Below, piece after piece: positions 34,400-45,245 of a DNA stretch of 64,000 nucleotides. The stretch spans positions 20,746 to 84,745 of the forward strand of contig JAYVTG010000007.1 of assembly GCA_043774625.1 (NCBI GenBank), read 5' to 3'. The notes beneath the pieces were generated by a model, which was not told where the DNA came from, did not search any database, and saw nothing but the letters and a program-made list of their open reading frames with translations. The stretch is from JAAFIP01 sp043774625. Its GTDB lineage: Bacteria; Pseudomonadota; Gammaproteobacteria; Burkholderiales; Burkholderiaceae_C. Position numbers and translations under genes: made by a program. Position 1 is the stretch's first letter; each line of letters begins with the position of its first letter.

Positions 34400-36838
34400 T
34401 TAGTGTTTTACAGAGGGCGCCACATCAGGTGCAGAAATTTTCACCACGTCAGCAGCGGTAACGGCTGGCACCACAGGTTCGTCGTCTGGCAAGGCCACAG
34501 GCATGCGCTCCAAGGCCACCGCCAAGACCTGGTCAATCCACTTTACTGGCACTATTTCCAGCCCGTTTTTCACGTTCTCTGGAATCTCTTGCAGGTCTTT
34601 GGTGTTCTCTTCTGGAATCATGACCGTCTTGATACCACCGCGCAACGCAGCCAACAGCTTTTCTTTTAAGCCGCCAATACCTGTAACTTCACCACGCAGG
34701 GTAATCTCGCCCGTCATGGCCACCCCAGCGCGCACGGGAATGCCCGTCAGAGCCGACACAAAGGCCGTAGTCATGGCAATGCCGGCACTGGGCCCGTCTT
34801 TGGGCGTAGCGCCGTCTGGCACGTGGATGTGCACGTCGCGTTTTTCAAACGCTTCGTCTTTGATGCCCAGGCGGCGTGCGCGAGAACGCACCACGGTGCG
34901 GGCAGCTTCAACCGACTCCTTCATCACGTCGCCGAGCGAGCCGGTGCGAATGATATTGCCTTTGCCGGGCATGGTGGCTGCTTCGATGGTGAGCAAATCA
35001 CCCCCCACTTCTGTCCATGCCAAACCCACCACCTGGCCTACCTGGTTTTGCTTTTCTGCAATGCCGTAGCTGAATTTGCGCACACCCAAAAAGTCGTTCA
35101 AATTCTCAGCCGTTACTGTGACCTGGTCCACATACTTTTTAAGCTGAACGCCTTTGACAACCTTGCGGCAGATTTTAGAGAGTTCACGCTCAAGCGAACG
35201 TACACCCGCCTCGCGGGTGTAGTAGCGCACAGTATCGCGCACAGCCGCTTCTTGCACGTCAAGCTCAGCTTTTTTAACGCCGTTATTTTCCAACTGCTTG
35301 GGCAGCAGGTAGACCATGGCGATATTTGTTTTTTCGTCTTCGGTATAGCCCGACAGACGAATCACTTCCATACGGTCAAGTAGCGCAGAAGGAATATTCA
35401 TGGAGTTGGATGTCGCCACAAACATCACGTCGCTCAGGTCAAAATCCACGTCTACATAGTGATCGCTGAATGTATGGTTTTGCTCAGGGTCCAGCACTTC
35501 CAGTAAGGCGCTGGATGGGTCGCCGCGAGAGTCCATGCCCATCTTGTCGATTTCGTCTAGCAAGAATAGCGGGTTGCGTGTGCTCACCTTGGTCAGGTTT
35601 TGCAGCACTTTACCTGGCAGCGCGCCTATATAGGTACGGCGGTGGCCGCGAATCTCGGCTTCGTCACGCATGCCGCCCAAAGCCATGCGTACATATTTAC
35701 GACCCGTGGCTTTGGCAATCGACTGCCCCAGCGATGTTTTACCAACACCGGGCGGGCCTACGAGGCACAAAATAGGTGCCTTCACTTTGTCTACGCGCTG
35801 CTGCACCGCGAGATATTCCAAAATGCGGTCTTTGACTTTTTCCAGGCCAAAGTGGTCGGCGTTCAACACAGTTTCGGCATTGCCCAAGTCGTGCTTGATC
35901 TTGGTCTTTTTAGCCCAAGGCAAATTCACCAGCACTTCAATATAGTTGCGCACCACATTAGCCTCGGCCGACATGGGCGACATCAGCTTGAGTTTTTTGA
36001 TCTCTGATTCAGCTTTTTTGAGCGCGTCTTTGGGCATCTTGGCAGACTTGATTTTCTTTTCAAGTTCTTCAATGTCAGCCCCGTCCTCGCCCTCGCCCAT
36101 TTCTTTTTGAATCGCCTTGACCTGCTCATTCAAATAAAAATCGCGCTGGTTTTTTTCCATCTGGCGCTTGACGCGGCCACGGATTTTTTTATCGACGTTG
36201 AGAATATCTACTTCACGTTCCAACTGTTGAAAAACACTCTCCAGGCGTTCTTTCACATCCGACAAGTCCAGCACGGCTTGCTTGTTTTCAAGCTTGAGTG
36301 GCACATGGGCAGCAATGGTGTCTGCCAGGCGCCCAGGATCGTCAATGCTGGAAATGGAGGTCAAAATTTCTGGTGGGATTTTTTTGTTGAGCTTGACGTA
36401 CTGATCAAACTGCCCCACCACAGCCCGGCGCAGAGCCTCTACATCGTTGTGGCGCGGCTCGGTCGCATCTTCTGGCGCGATGGGCGTCACGTTGGCTGTA
36501 AAGTGTTCTTCACCATCGGTGATATGGTTCACCAAGGCACGCTGCTGACCTTCTACCAACACCTTGACGGTGCCATCAGGCAGCTTGAGCATTTGCAAAA
36601 TAGTAGACACACAGCCAACACTGAACATGTCTTCTACTACGGGTTCGTCTTTGGCGGCTGCCTTTTGCGCCACCAGCATGATGCGGCGTTCCGCCTCCAT
36701 GGCAGATTCTAGAGCCTTGATGCTCTTGGCGCGCCCCACAAACAGTGGGATCACCATGTGGGGGAAAACCACCACGTCGCGTAGCGGTAGCAGTGGCAGG
36801 TCAATAGCCTCTGCAGGGAGTGTTACGTTGCCTGGCAT
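34400..36838 (-). CDS. lon: ATP-dependent protease Lon
   Basis: Cytoplasmic AAA+ serine protease that degrades misfolded and regulatory proteins. It is 812 aa from MPGNVTLPAEAIDLPLLPLRD; the frame is open further upstream but homology begins here. It has the N-terminal substrate domain, Walker A GPPGVGKTSLGQ, Walker B FLLDEIDKMG, and the Ser-Lys catalytic dyad (DGPSAGIAM and the lysine in ENTKDLQEIP). It is the last protein gene in the tig-clpP-clpX-lon order, 30 bases before tRNA-Gly. Confidence 0.97.
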   Translation of the reverse strand: MPGNVTLPAEAIDLPLLPLRDVVVFPHMVIPLFVGRAKSIKALESAMEAERRIMLVAQKAAAKDEPVVEDMFSVGCVSTILQMLKLPDGTVKVLVEGQQRALVNHITDGEEHFTANVTPIAPEDATEPRHNDVEALRRAVVGQFDQYVKLNKKIPPEILTSISSIDDPGRLADTIAAHVPLKLENKQAVLDLSDVKERLESVFQQLEREVDILNVDKKIRGRVKRQMEKNQRDFYLNEQVKAIQKEMGEGEDGADIEELEKKIKSAKMPKDALKKAESEIKKLKLMSPMSAEANVVRNYIEVLVNLPWAKKTKIKHDLGNAETVLNADHFGLEKVKDRILEYLAVQQRVDKVKAPILCLVGPPGVGKTSLGQSIAKATGRKYVRMALGGMRDEAEIRGHRRTYIGALPGKVLQNLTKVSTRNPLFLLDEIDKMGMDSRGDPSSALLEVLDPEQNHTFSDHYVDVDFDLSDVMFVATSNSMNIPSALLDRMEVIRLSGYTEDEKTNIAMVYLLPKQLENNGVKKAELDVQEAAVRDTVRYYTREAGVRSLERELSKICRKVVKGVQLKKYVDQVTVTAENLNDFLGVRKFSYGIAEKQNQVGQVVGLAWTEVGGDLLTIEAATMPGKGNIIRTGSLGDVMKESVEAARTVVRSRARRLGIKDEAFEKRDVHIHVPDGATPKDGPSAGIAMTTAFVSALTGIPVRAGVAMTGEITLRGEVTGIGGLKEKLLAALRGGIKTVMIPEENTKDLQEIPENVKNGLEIVPVKWIDQVLAVALERMPVALPDDEPVVPAVTAADVVKISAPDVAPSVKH

Positions 36839-36879
36839 ATGAATCCTTAAACTAATTTCTTGCAATATGGCGGCAAAAG

Positions 36880-36896
36880 GCTGACTTTTCAAGTCA
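36880..36896. terminator. Small hairpin between clpX and lon
   Basis: CTGACTT and AAGTCAG pair around TTC shortly after the clpX stop. There is a G/T-rich tract on one side and it is weak as an intrinsic terminator, so partial read-through into lon is likely. Confidence 0.45.
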
Positions 36897-36905
36897 GGGG
36901 GTTTT

Positions 36906-38168
<1,263 letters not shown>

Positions 38169-38250
38169 ACGACAGGTGCCTTTACAAGTGCATTGTTACG
38201 CTAATTTCCCAATGATACAGCCAAGACGCAAACATGGCGTGCAACATAAA

Positions 38251-38286
38251 AAAACGGCATCTACCCGCAGGGCAAGATACCGTTTT
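38251..38286 (-). terminator. Terminator after clpP
   Basis: On the minus strand AAAACGGTATCT pairs with AGATGCCGTTTT across a GC-rich loop and is followed by seven T. This is an intrinsic terminator between clpP and clpX. Confidence 0.8.
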
Positions 38287-38324
38287 TGTGGGTTCGTACC
38301 AACTATACGCACCAACTACGCATG

Positions 38325-38960
38325 TTATGGGCGTTTGGCAATTACCTGATCCACCAGGCCATAGTCCTTGGACTCGTCAGCGCTGAGCCAAAAGTCGCGT
38401 TCTACATCGCGGGCAATTTTTTCTAACGGCTGGCCCGTGCGTTCTGCATAAATCTTGTTCAACTGCTCACGGGTTTTCATGATTTCGCGTGCTGAAATTT
38501 CAATGTCGCTGGCCATGCCGCGCGCTCCACCCGAAGGCTGGTGCATCATGATGCTGGCGTTAGGCAAGGCAATGCGCTTGCCTTTAGCGCCAGATGCGAG
38601 CAAGAAGGAACCCATGCTGGCAGCCATGCCGGTGCACAGAGTCGATACATCGGGCTTGATGAAATTCATGGTGTCAAAAATCGCCAAACCGGCGCTGACC
38701 GATCCGCCGGGGGAGTTGATGTACAAAAAGATGTCTTTGTCGGGGTTTTCGCTCTCTAAAAAGAGCAATTGGGCAACGACCAAGTTGGCCATGTAGTCTT
38801 CTACTGCACCCACCATAAAAATGATGCGCTCTTTGAGCAAGCGGGAGTAAATGTCGTAGGCGCGTTCACCACGGCCCGACTGTTCGATCACCATGGGCAC
38901 CATGCCTAATGCCTGCGCGGGTTCGAAGGTTTGTTCTGCAAATCTGTCAAAACGGCTCAT
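38325..38960 (-). CDS. clpP: ATP-dependent Clp protease, proteolytic subunit ClpP
   Basis: Serine protease of 211 aa that forms the double-ring chamber. The catalytic triad is S115 (GMAASMGSF), H140 (MMHQPSGG) and D189 (VERDFW). The N-terminal 15-20 residues include a short propeptide-like stretch. Ordered tig, clpP, clpX on the minus strand, as in most proteobacteria. Confidence 0.97.
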   Translation of the reverse strand: MSRFDRFAEQTFEPAQALGMVPMVIEQSGRGERAYDIYSRLLKERIIFMVGAVEDYMANLVVAQLLFLESENPDKDIFLYINSPGGSVSAGLAIFDTMNFIKPDVSTLCTGMAASMGSFLLASGAKGKRIALPNASIMMHQPSGGARGMASDIEISAREIMKTREQLNKIYAERTGQPLEKIARDVERDFWLSADESKDYGLVDQVIAKRP

Positions 38961-39027
38961 ATATATTCTCCAATCTAAGTGTTACTGTACCAGTTTGACA
39001 GGCGGACTGGCCTACCCCAAGTAAATA

Positions 39028-39053
39028 GGGCCTGCATCGTGTGATGCAAGCCC
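39028..39053 (-). terminator. Hairpin between tig and clpP
   Basis: GGGCTTGCATC pairs with GATGCAGGCCC (one G-U) around a 4-base loop, followed by TATTTA on the minus strand. Probable terminator or attenuator for tig. Confidence 0.65.
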
Positions 39054-39082
39054 CATGTCTGGTTTATTTCAATGGTGCACGC

Positions 39083-40396
39083 TTACTGCTGCTGGCCCAT
39101 CAGCTCTTCGAACGAAATGGCCTTTTCAGTGATTTTGGCTTTGGACAACACATAGTTTGTCACATTGTTTTCAATGATCACCGCTTCAACTTCGGCCATG
39201 CGGCGGTTGTCGCTGAAGTACCAGCGCACTACGTCGCTGGGCTTTTCGTAACTGGCAGCCAGTTCTTCTACGTGGGCCTTGATCTGGTCTGGCGTGGCTT
39301 GCAGGTTATTGCTGCGCACCAGTTCGCTCACCGTCAGGCCCAGGCGCACGCGGCGCTCGGCTTGGGGGCGGAACACGTCATCAGGAATCGGTGCCTTGTC
39401 AGCGTCCTTGATGCCGCGCTGCTTCAGGTCTGCGCGGGCAGCTTCGATCATGCGGTCAAGCTCGGACTGCACACTGCTCTTGGGCAAGTCCAGCTCAGCC
39501 TTGGCAATCAGCGCGTCCATCACGGCGTTTTTGTTTTTGGACATGAGGCGGAATTTGACTTCGCGCTCCAGATTTTTCTTGATGTCTGCACGCAGGCCAT
39601 CAACAGTAGAGTCGGCAATGCCCAAGGACTTGGCAAAGGCCTCGTTCACTTCGGGTAGGTGTGCGGCTTCGAGCTTTTTGATGGTGGTCAAAAAGTCGGC
39701 AGTTTTGCCCGCAACATCTGCACCGTGGTAGTCGGCAGGGAAAGCCAGAGGGAAGGTTTTGCTCTCGCCCGACTTCATGCCGCGCACGGCATCATCAAAT
39801 TCTTTGAGCATTTGGCCTTCGCCGACCATGAAGGCAAAATCATCGGCCTTGCCGCCTTCAAACGGCTCGCCGTCGATCTTGCCAACAAAGTCCACCGTCA
39901 CGCGGTCACCTGCGGCCACAGCGGCATCTTGCGCGCGCTGGGCAAAGGTTTGGCGCTGCTTGCGCAAGATGTCTACTGTGCGGTCAATGGCAGCGTCGTT
40001 CACTTCAGCGCTGACTTTTTCTACTTCAGCAGTAGTCAAGTCGCCAATTTTGACGTCTGGGAAAACTTCGAAAATCGCGTCAAAGCTGAGTTGGCCTTCT
40101 GGAGAATTTTCAGTTTCGCTGATGCGAGGCTGGCCTGCAACGCGCACTTTGGCTTCGTTGGCGGCAACCGAGAAGGCCTCGCCCACCTTGTCGTTCATCA
40201 CTTCGTAATGCACGCTGTAGCCATAGCGCTGCGTGACTACGTTCATGGGGACTTTGCCTGGACGAAAGCCGTCCATTTTGACGGTGCGTGCCAGCTTTTT
40301 CAGACGAGTTTGCACTTCGGACTGGATCACATCGACAGGCAGAGTCAAAGTCATCTTGCGTTCGAGTTTTTCGAGGGTTTCAATTGCTACGGCCAT
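39083..40396 (-). CDS. tig: Trigger factor
   Basis: Ribosome-bound chaperone and peptidyl-prolyl isomerase of 437 aa. The ribosome-binding signature GFRPGKVPMNVV lies near residue 45, the FKBP-type domain near 150-240 (GDRVTVDFVGKIDGEPFEGG), and the long helical arms at the C-terminus. It follows tRNA-Leu(UAG) on the same strand by 33 bases. Confidence 0.97.
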   Translation of the reverse strand: MAVAIETLEKLERKMTLTLPVDVIQSEVQTRLKKLARTVKMDGFRPGKVPMNVVTQRYGYSVHYEVMNDKVGEAFSVAANEAKVRVAGQPRISETENSPEGQLSFDAIFEVFPDVKIGDLTTAEVEKVSAEVNDAAIDRTVDILRKQRQTFAQRAQDAAVAAGDRVTVDFVGKIDGEPFEGGKADDFAFMVGEGQMLKEFDDAVRGMKSGESKTFPLAFPADYHGADVAGKTADFLTTIKKLEAAHLPEVNEAFAKSLGIADSTVDGLRADIKKNLEREVKFRLMSKNKNAVMDALIAKAELDLPKSSVQSELDRMIEAARADLKQRGIKDADKAPIPDDVFRPQAERRVRLGLTVSELVRSNNLQATPDQIKAHVEELAASYEKPSDVVRWYFSDNRRMAEVEAVIIENNVTNYVLSKAKITEKAISFEELMGQQQ

Positions 40397-40429
40397 GGTT
40401 TATCTCAACTTTTCAACAACTCAACAAGG

Positions 40430-40516
40430 TGGTGCGCGGGGGGGGACTCGAACCCCCACACTGTTGCCAGCGTCAGGACCTAAACCTGGTGCGTCTACCA
40501 ATTTCGCCACCCGCGC
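40430..40516 (-). tRNA. tRNA-Leu (UAG)
   Basis: On the minus strand it begins GCGCGGGTGGCGAAATTGG and ends CCGCGCACCA with CCA encoded. The anticodon loop TTTAGGT carries UAG, with a long variable arm. Confidence 0.95.
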
Positions 40517-40790
40517 GGTACAAATGAAACAGGCGGAACACTTAAGCCACAACCTAAAAGGTTACAGCTTGCAGCACCCGCCTGTTAAATATTAGGTCAG
40601 CTTTCGATTTTAACCCGGAACCGGGGGGGTTTCTATCCTTGGGCTACTGGGGGAGCCGCTTGTGCGCCCGGCTAAACCGCGTACGGGCATGCCTTGTCGA
40701 TCGACTTTGGGGTTTTGGCTCACTTGGTTGGCGAACTTGGTTGGTTGGCTGAGGTTTTTTGACTCGCTCAGTTGGTGGGCATGCTTTGGA

Positions 40791-41390
40791 CTCGGGGTAT
40801 GCGCTGCAAAAAGTTTTTGGCAAACACGCGCGAACTGCGTCTTGTAACACCCGACCTTGAACAACGCGCGCCTTCCCAAAAATTTTTCATCTCCTACCCG
40901 CTCCCCCAAAGCCTTCACAGGGTGGTGGGTGCACCTTTAAATACCAATACCAAAAACCGAAGACCGAAGACTCTGGTCGCAATACCAAAATCCCGAGATC
41001 GAGCACCGGCAGCCCGCAATTCGACGTGGGTAACGCTACGTAACCGTTTTGACAAGTTTTAGCGCTCAAATATGCCGGTAGCCAGCGTGGAATATGCGCG
41101 AGCAGCTATTAAATGCATAGTAGGTACATAACCTCAAAAGTGCAAAGTTATCAGTCACGGAACGGTAAAGCTACCCAACTACCAGACCGCAAAACTACAA
41201 ACCCAAGCCCCACGGGTTTGTGGTATTCGGTATCGGGTATTCAAAGGCAAACCCGCCAAACAAGCAGGCGACGGGTGAGCGGGTATGCGTTGAAAAATTT
41301 TTAGGAAGACGCGCGTTGTTCAAGGTCGAGTGCTACAAAACACCGTTCACGCGTGTTTTCTAAAAACTTTTTGCAGCGCATACCCCGAGC
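40791..41390. repeat. Long imperfect inverted repeat
   Basis: Left arm about 40791-40960 and right arm about 41222-41390 match as reverse complements, best over the outer 112 bases (GGGTATGCGCTGCAAAAAG on the left, its complement on the right). Each outer segment also has its own dyad: GGGTATGCG at one end and a related CCTACCC or CATACCC at the other. The layout resembles two MITE-like elements in opposite orientation. No transposase is seen. Confidence 0.75.
41081..41120 (+). repeat. Dispersed 42-base repeat, copy I
   Basis: GCCAGCGTGGAATATGCG, then CGAGCAGCTATTAAA and GCATAG. It lies in the middle of the long inverted repeat and is among the best matches to consensus. Confidence 0.92.
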
Positions 41391-41403
41391 GCGGCGCTAG
41401 CCA

Positions 41404-41453
41404 ACCAAGCTGGATGTATTCCTTTGCGAACCCACCAAGCTGGATGTATTCCT
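41404..41453 (+). repeat. 20-base direct repeat
   Basis: ACCAAGCTGGATGTATTCCT occurs at 41404-41423 and again at 41434-41453 with a 30-base period, just outside the right arm of the inverted repeat. Confidence 0.85.
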
Positions 41454-41476
41454 CAGCGAGCTAAAAACCAGTCAAT

Positions 41477-41516
41477 GCCAGCGTCGTATATGCGTAAACA
41501 GCTATCAATTTAGTAG
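41477..41516 (+). repeat. Dispersed 42-base repeat, copy J
   Basis: GCCAGCGTCGTATATGCG, then TAAACAGCTATCAAT and TAGTAG. More diverged than most; it lies 38 bases upstream of the cupin gene. Confidence 0.75.
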
Positions 41517-41554
41517 TGGTTGCATGCTGTTTGCCAACGGCGTATAGTGTAGAA

Positions 41555-41884
41555 ATGGCTATTCCGCATGCAGCTTCTGGTCAGGTTGTTGACATCCACA
41601 GTGGTGGTAGTCAACTGCCATCATCCAAAACCTATGCGTTGTTCAAGGCTACCGAACTGGAGGTTATGCGGCTGGTGTTACCGGCTGGCAAGGCCTTTCC
41701 GCCGCACAGCGTGGCGGGTGAGATCACGGTGCAATGCCTGGAAGGCAGCATCGAATTCAGCTCCCAAGGCACCAAGCAAATCTTGCAAGCTGGCCAATTG
41801 CTGTACCTTTCTGGCGGTATAGAACATGGCCTTGTTGCACTGGAAGACGCATCGGCTCTGGTTACCCTTGTTTTACGCAAATAA
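41555..41884 (+). CDS. Small cupin-domain protein
   Basis: A 109-aa single-cupin protein from MAIPHAASGQVVDIHSG. LPAGKAFPPHSVAGEITVQCLEGSIEF and GQLLYLSGGIEHGLVALEDA are the two cupin motifs, with one His and Glu of the first motif and one His of the second visible. Such proteins are sensors or small enzymes; nothing indicates which. It is isolated between two repeat copies. Confidence 0.75.
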   Translation: MAIPHAASGQVVDIHSGGSQLPSSKTYALFKATELEVMRLVLPAGKAFPPHSVAGEITVQCLEGSIEFSSQGTKQILQAGQLLYLSGGIEHGLVALEDASALVTLVLRK

Positions 41885-41934
41885 GTACTTGGGGACAAAA
41901 ATTCTGGCCCATGGACTCAACGCAGGTTTACTAT

Positions 41935-41970
41935 GAATTTAATAGCTGCTCACGCATATTCCACGCTGAC
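41935..41970 (-). repeat. Dispersed 42-base repeat, copy K
   Basis: On the minus strand: GTCAGCGTGGAATATGCG, then TGAGCAGCTATTAAAT. It lies 35 bases from the RND transporter stop. Confidence 0.85.
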
Positions 41971-42004
41971 AATCAGTATTTTTTAACGCTAAAAGCCCAA
42001 AATA

Positions 42005-45000
42005 TTACCGCTTTACCCTGAACCAGGCCGCATACATGGCTGGCAAGGCCAGCAAGGTCAAAAAGGTAGCCACAATCAAGCCACCCATGATGGCCACAGC
42101 CATCGGGCCCCAGAAAACGCTGCGCGAGAGTGGAATCATGGCCAATACAGCCGCCGCAGCTGTGAGCACAATGGGTCGCAAGCGCCGCACCGCAGATTCA
42201 ACAATAGCGTCCCAGGCGGGCACGCCCTTGGCGCGGTCTTGCTCGATTTGGTCGATCAAGATGACAGAGTTGCGCTGGATCATGCCCATCAGGGCAATAA
42301 CGCCCAGCAAGGCGACAAAGCCAAAGGGGCGGCCCAGCACCAGCAAGGCACCGGCTACACCTGCAATACCCAGGGGGCCTGTCAAAAAAACCAGCATGGA
42401 ACGGCTAAAGCTGTGCAATTGCAGCATCAACAAGGTAAAGGTGATGAACAGCATGATGGGCAAGCCCGCCACGATAGATGCCGAGCCTTTAGAGCTTTCT
42501 TCCACCGCGCCCGCCACCTGGATGGCGTAGCCGGGTGGCCATTTGGCTTCTAAAGTTTTCAAGGCAGGCAGCAATTCGTTGGTCACCGTCGCGCCCTGCA
42601 GGCCTTCGATGATGTCGGCGTTAACGGTAATCGCGTAGTCGCGATTTTCACGCCACATCACGCCAGGTTCCCACGTAAACACGGGTTTGGCAATTTGCAC
42701 CAAGGGAATGCTTTTGCCACTGGCCGTGGGCAAATAGGCATTGCCTAAATCGGTGATCGCATCGCGTTCGCTCAGTGGCTGGCGCAGCACAATGTCAATC
42801 AGCTTGTCGCCTTCTCGAAACGTGCCCACGGTAGAGCCTGTGAGGATGGCGTGTGACGCCTGGGCAATGCTTTGGCTGGTAACGCCCAGCGCCCGCGCCT
42901 TTGCTTGGTCCACTTCCAGGCGCAGGGCTTTGACGGACTCGTTCCAGTTGTCGTTAACGCCGCGCGTATTGGATGACTTGCGCATTTCGGCTTTGACGGT
43001 ATCTGCCAGCAAGCGCAGCTGCGCAGGCTCTGGCCCCACCACACGAAACTGCACGGGGTACGGTACGGGCGGGCCGTTGGGCAAAAGCTTGGCGCGTGCG
43101 CGAATTTCAGGGAATTCAGTGGCCAGCAATGCGGGCAACTTCAGGCGCAGCTTTTCACGCGAAGGCAAATCTTGGGGTACCACAATCATCTGGCTGACAT
43201 TGCTTTGCGGAAAGATCTGGTCCAGTGGCAAATAAAAACGCGGCACACCAGAACCCAGCCAGGTGCTGACGCTTTCTACGCCCTGCTCTTGCACCAAACG
43301 CGCTTCCAGCCGCTTGGCCACGGTTTCGTTGGCGGCAAAACTGGTACCTTCGGGGAACCATAAGTCCACCAAAATCTCGGGCCGCGATGAGTCCGGGAAG
43401 AACTGCTGTTGCACCTTGCCCATGCCCACAATGCCCAGTGCAAAGATCAAAATCGTCGCCCCAATAGTGGTGTAACGGTATTTGACACACCAGTTCACCG
43501 CCCTGCGAAAGCTGCGGTAAAACGGCGTGTCAAAGTGCTCTTCATGCACTACCTCGCCGGCTGCGTTGCGCACAATGGCTTTGTGTTTGAGAACGAGCAC
43601 GCCAAGGTAAGGCACGAAAAAGACTGACACCACCCAGCTAATCAGCAAGGCCAGCACCGTCACGGCAAAGATGGCAAAGGTGTATTCACCCGTGAGCGAC
43701 TTGGCAATGCCGATAGGCAGAAAACCCACGGCGGTAATCAAGGTGCCTGTCAACATAGGCATAGCGGTCAGCTCATACGCAAAAGTGGCGGCGCGCACTT
43801 TGTCGTAGCCCTCTTCCATCTTGCGCACCATCATTTCCACTGCAATGATAGCGTCGTCTACCAACAGGCCCAGGCCAATGATGAGGGAACCGAGCGAGAT
43901 TTTGTGCAGGCCAATGTTGAAGTACCACATTGACAAAAACGTGACTGCCAACACCAGCGGAATGGTGATGCCCACCACCAAACCCGGACGAATGTCTACA
44001 TACCAGCGCTTGTACAAAGGCACGGCTTTGCCACGGCTGTGCAGCCCCAGGCTTAAAAAGCTGACTGCCAAAACGATAGCAACGGCTTCAATCAGCACGG
44101 CAACAAACTCGCCTACCGACTTGGCAACCGCTTTGGGTTGATCTTGAATTTGCACCAGTTCTACGCCAGCGGGCAAAGACTTTTCGACCTTGTCGGTCGC
44201 CACCTTTAAAGCTTTACCCAACGCGATGATGTCACCACCCTTGGCCATGGACACACCCAGTGCAATCACTTCCTGGCTCTGCGCCTTGCCGTCTGCGGCA
44301 GGCGTGGTGTAGCGTACCTTGACCTGCGCAGGGTCGATATAGCCACGCTTGACGTCGGCAATATCGCTCAAGCGCAGTTGTGCACTGCCTGCTACAGCAC
44401 CCGCTCCAGTCACGCCACGAATGGGCATGGCCTTGAGTTGTTCCACACTGTCAAATTGGCCACCAATGCGCACCTGCAACACGTCTTGTGGGGTGTTGAT
44501 GGTGCCCGCAGATTCAACCGCGTTTTGCGCGTTGAGCTGCGCCAGCACGGCGTTCAAATCGAGCCCCAATTGCGCCAGGCGCTTTTGAGAAATTTCTACA
44601 TACAGTTTTTCGGTTTGGTCGCCAAACAGCTCTACCTTGGACACGTCTTTCACGCGCAACAACTGCTGGCGCACGTCGTCGGCAAAGGTCTTGGCTTCCA
44701 CATAGTTAAAACCGTCGGTTTTCAGGGCGTAGATAACGCCAAATACATCGCCAAATTCGTCGTTGAAAAACGGCCCCTGCACACCCGCAGGCAAGGTGCC
44801 GCGAATGTCACCCACTTTTTTGCGCACCGTGTACCAGATGTTGGGTACTTCTTTGGGCGGGCCGTTGTCTTTGACCTGAAAAATAATCAACGCTTCACCT
44901 GGTTTGGCGTAGGCGCGAATCTTGTCTGCCAAGGGCACTTCTTGCAGGGCTTTTTCTATCTTGTCTACGACCTGCTCGTTGACCTGCTGGGCAGTAGCGC

Positions 45001-45238
45001 CGGGGTAGAACACCCGAATGGCCATGGCGCGAAAGGTAAACGGCGGGTCTTCGTCCTGGCCTAGCTGAAAGTAGGCCACAAAGCCCAAAATCATCATCAC
45101 CAGCATGAGGTAGCGGGTCAGCGGGCGATGGTCCAGCGCCCATTTGGACAGGTTAAAACCTTCGCTGGGTTCCTCTTGGTGGACAGGCGACTGCGCCTGC
45201 ACAGCGCTTACTGGCGTGTTATTGGTAGGTTCCGTCAT
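42005..45238 (-). CDS. RND efflux transporter (AcrB/MexB-like inner-membrane pump)
   Basis: A 1077-aa proton-driven pump from MTEPTNNTPVSAVQ. A cytoplasmic N-terminal extension of about 50 residues precedes the first membrane segment. Twelve hydrophobic segments and two large periplasmic loops are visible. SLIIGLGLLVDDAIIAVEMMVRK is the conserved segment-4 motif, whose paired aspartates carry protons. It is most like the hydrophobic/amphiphilic efflux subgroup with EDPPFTFRAMAI. It follows the adaptor gene by 7 bases. No outer-membrane protein gene is in the cluster. Confidence 0.92.
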   Translation of the reverse strand: MTEPTNNTPVSAVQAQSPVHQEEPSEGFNLSKWALDHRPLTRYLMLVMMILGFVAYFQLGQDEDPPFTFRAMAIRVFYPGATAQQVNEQVVDKIEKALQEVPLADKIRAYAKPGEALIIFQVKDNGPPKEVPNIWYTVRKKVGDIRGTLPAGVQGPFFNDEFGDVFGVIYALKTDGFNYVEAKTFADDVRQQLLRVKDVSKVELFGDQTEKLYVEISQKRLAQLGLDLNAVLAQLNAQNAVESAGTINTPQDVLQVRIGGQFDSVEQLKAMPIRGVTGAGAVAGSAQLRLSDIADVKRGYIDPAQVKVRYTTPAADGKAQSQEVIALGVSMAKGGDIIALGKALKVATDKVEKSLPAGVELVQIQDQPKAVAKSVGEFVAVLIEAVAIVLAVSFLSLGLHSRGKAVPLYKRWYVDIRPGLVVGITIPLVLAVTFLSMWYFNIGLHKISLGSLIIGLGLLVDDAIIAVEMMVRKMEEGYDKVRAATFAYELTAMPMLTGTLITAVGFLPIGIAKSLTGEYTFAIFAVTVLALLISWVVSVFFVPYLGVLVLKHKAIVRNAAGEVVHEEHFDTPFYRSFRRAVNWCVKYRYTTIGATILIFALGIVGMGKVQQQFFPDSSRPEILVDLWFPEGTSFAANETVAKRLEARLVQEQGVESVSTWLGSGVPRFYLPLDQIFPQSNVSQMIVVPQDLPSREKLRLKLPALLATEFPEIRARAKLLPNGPPVPYPVQFRVVGPEPAQLRLLADTVKAEMRKSSNTRGVNDNWNESVKALRLEVDQAKARALGVTSQSIAQASHAILTGSTVGTFREGDKLIDIVLRQPLSERDAITDLGNAYLPTASGKSIPLVQIAKPVFTWEPGVMWRENRDYAITVNADIIEGLQGATVTNELLPALKTLEAKWPPGYAIQVAGAVEESSKGSASIVAGLPIMLFITFTLLMLQLHSFSRSMLVFLTGPLGIAGVAGALLVLGRPFGFVALLGVIALMGMIQRNSVILIDQIEQDRAKGVPAWDAIVESAVRRLRPIVLTAAAAVLAMIPLSRSVFWGPMAVAIMGGLIVATFLTLLALPAMYAAWFRVKR

Positions 45239-45245
45239 GGCTGCG

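Larger units (their letters stand above)
40517..41554. other. Gene desert rich in repeats
   Basis: About one kilobase with no gene I can support. It holds a long inverted repeat (40791-40960 and 41222-41390), two copies of the 42-base dispersed repeat, a 20-base direct repeat, and many short CCAA/TTGG motifs. A minus-strand frame at 40610-40918 and a plus-strand frame in the opposite arm encode similar stretches (ALFKVxCYKT, KLFAAHTP), but one copy carries a stop, so they look like repeat translation rather than a gene. Confidence 0.7.

Noticed and set aside
40610..40918. Minus-strand open frame of 102 codons in the gene desert
   Set aside because: It translates one arm of the inverted repeat; the other arm carries the same phrase with a stop codon, so coding pressure is not supported.
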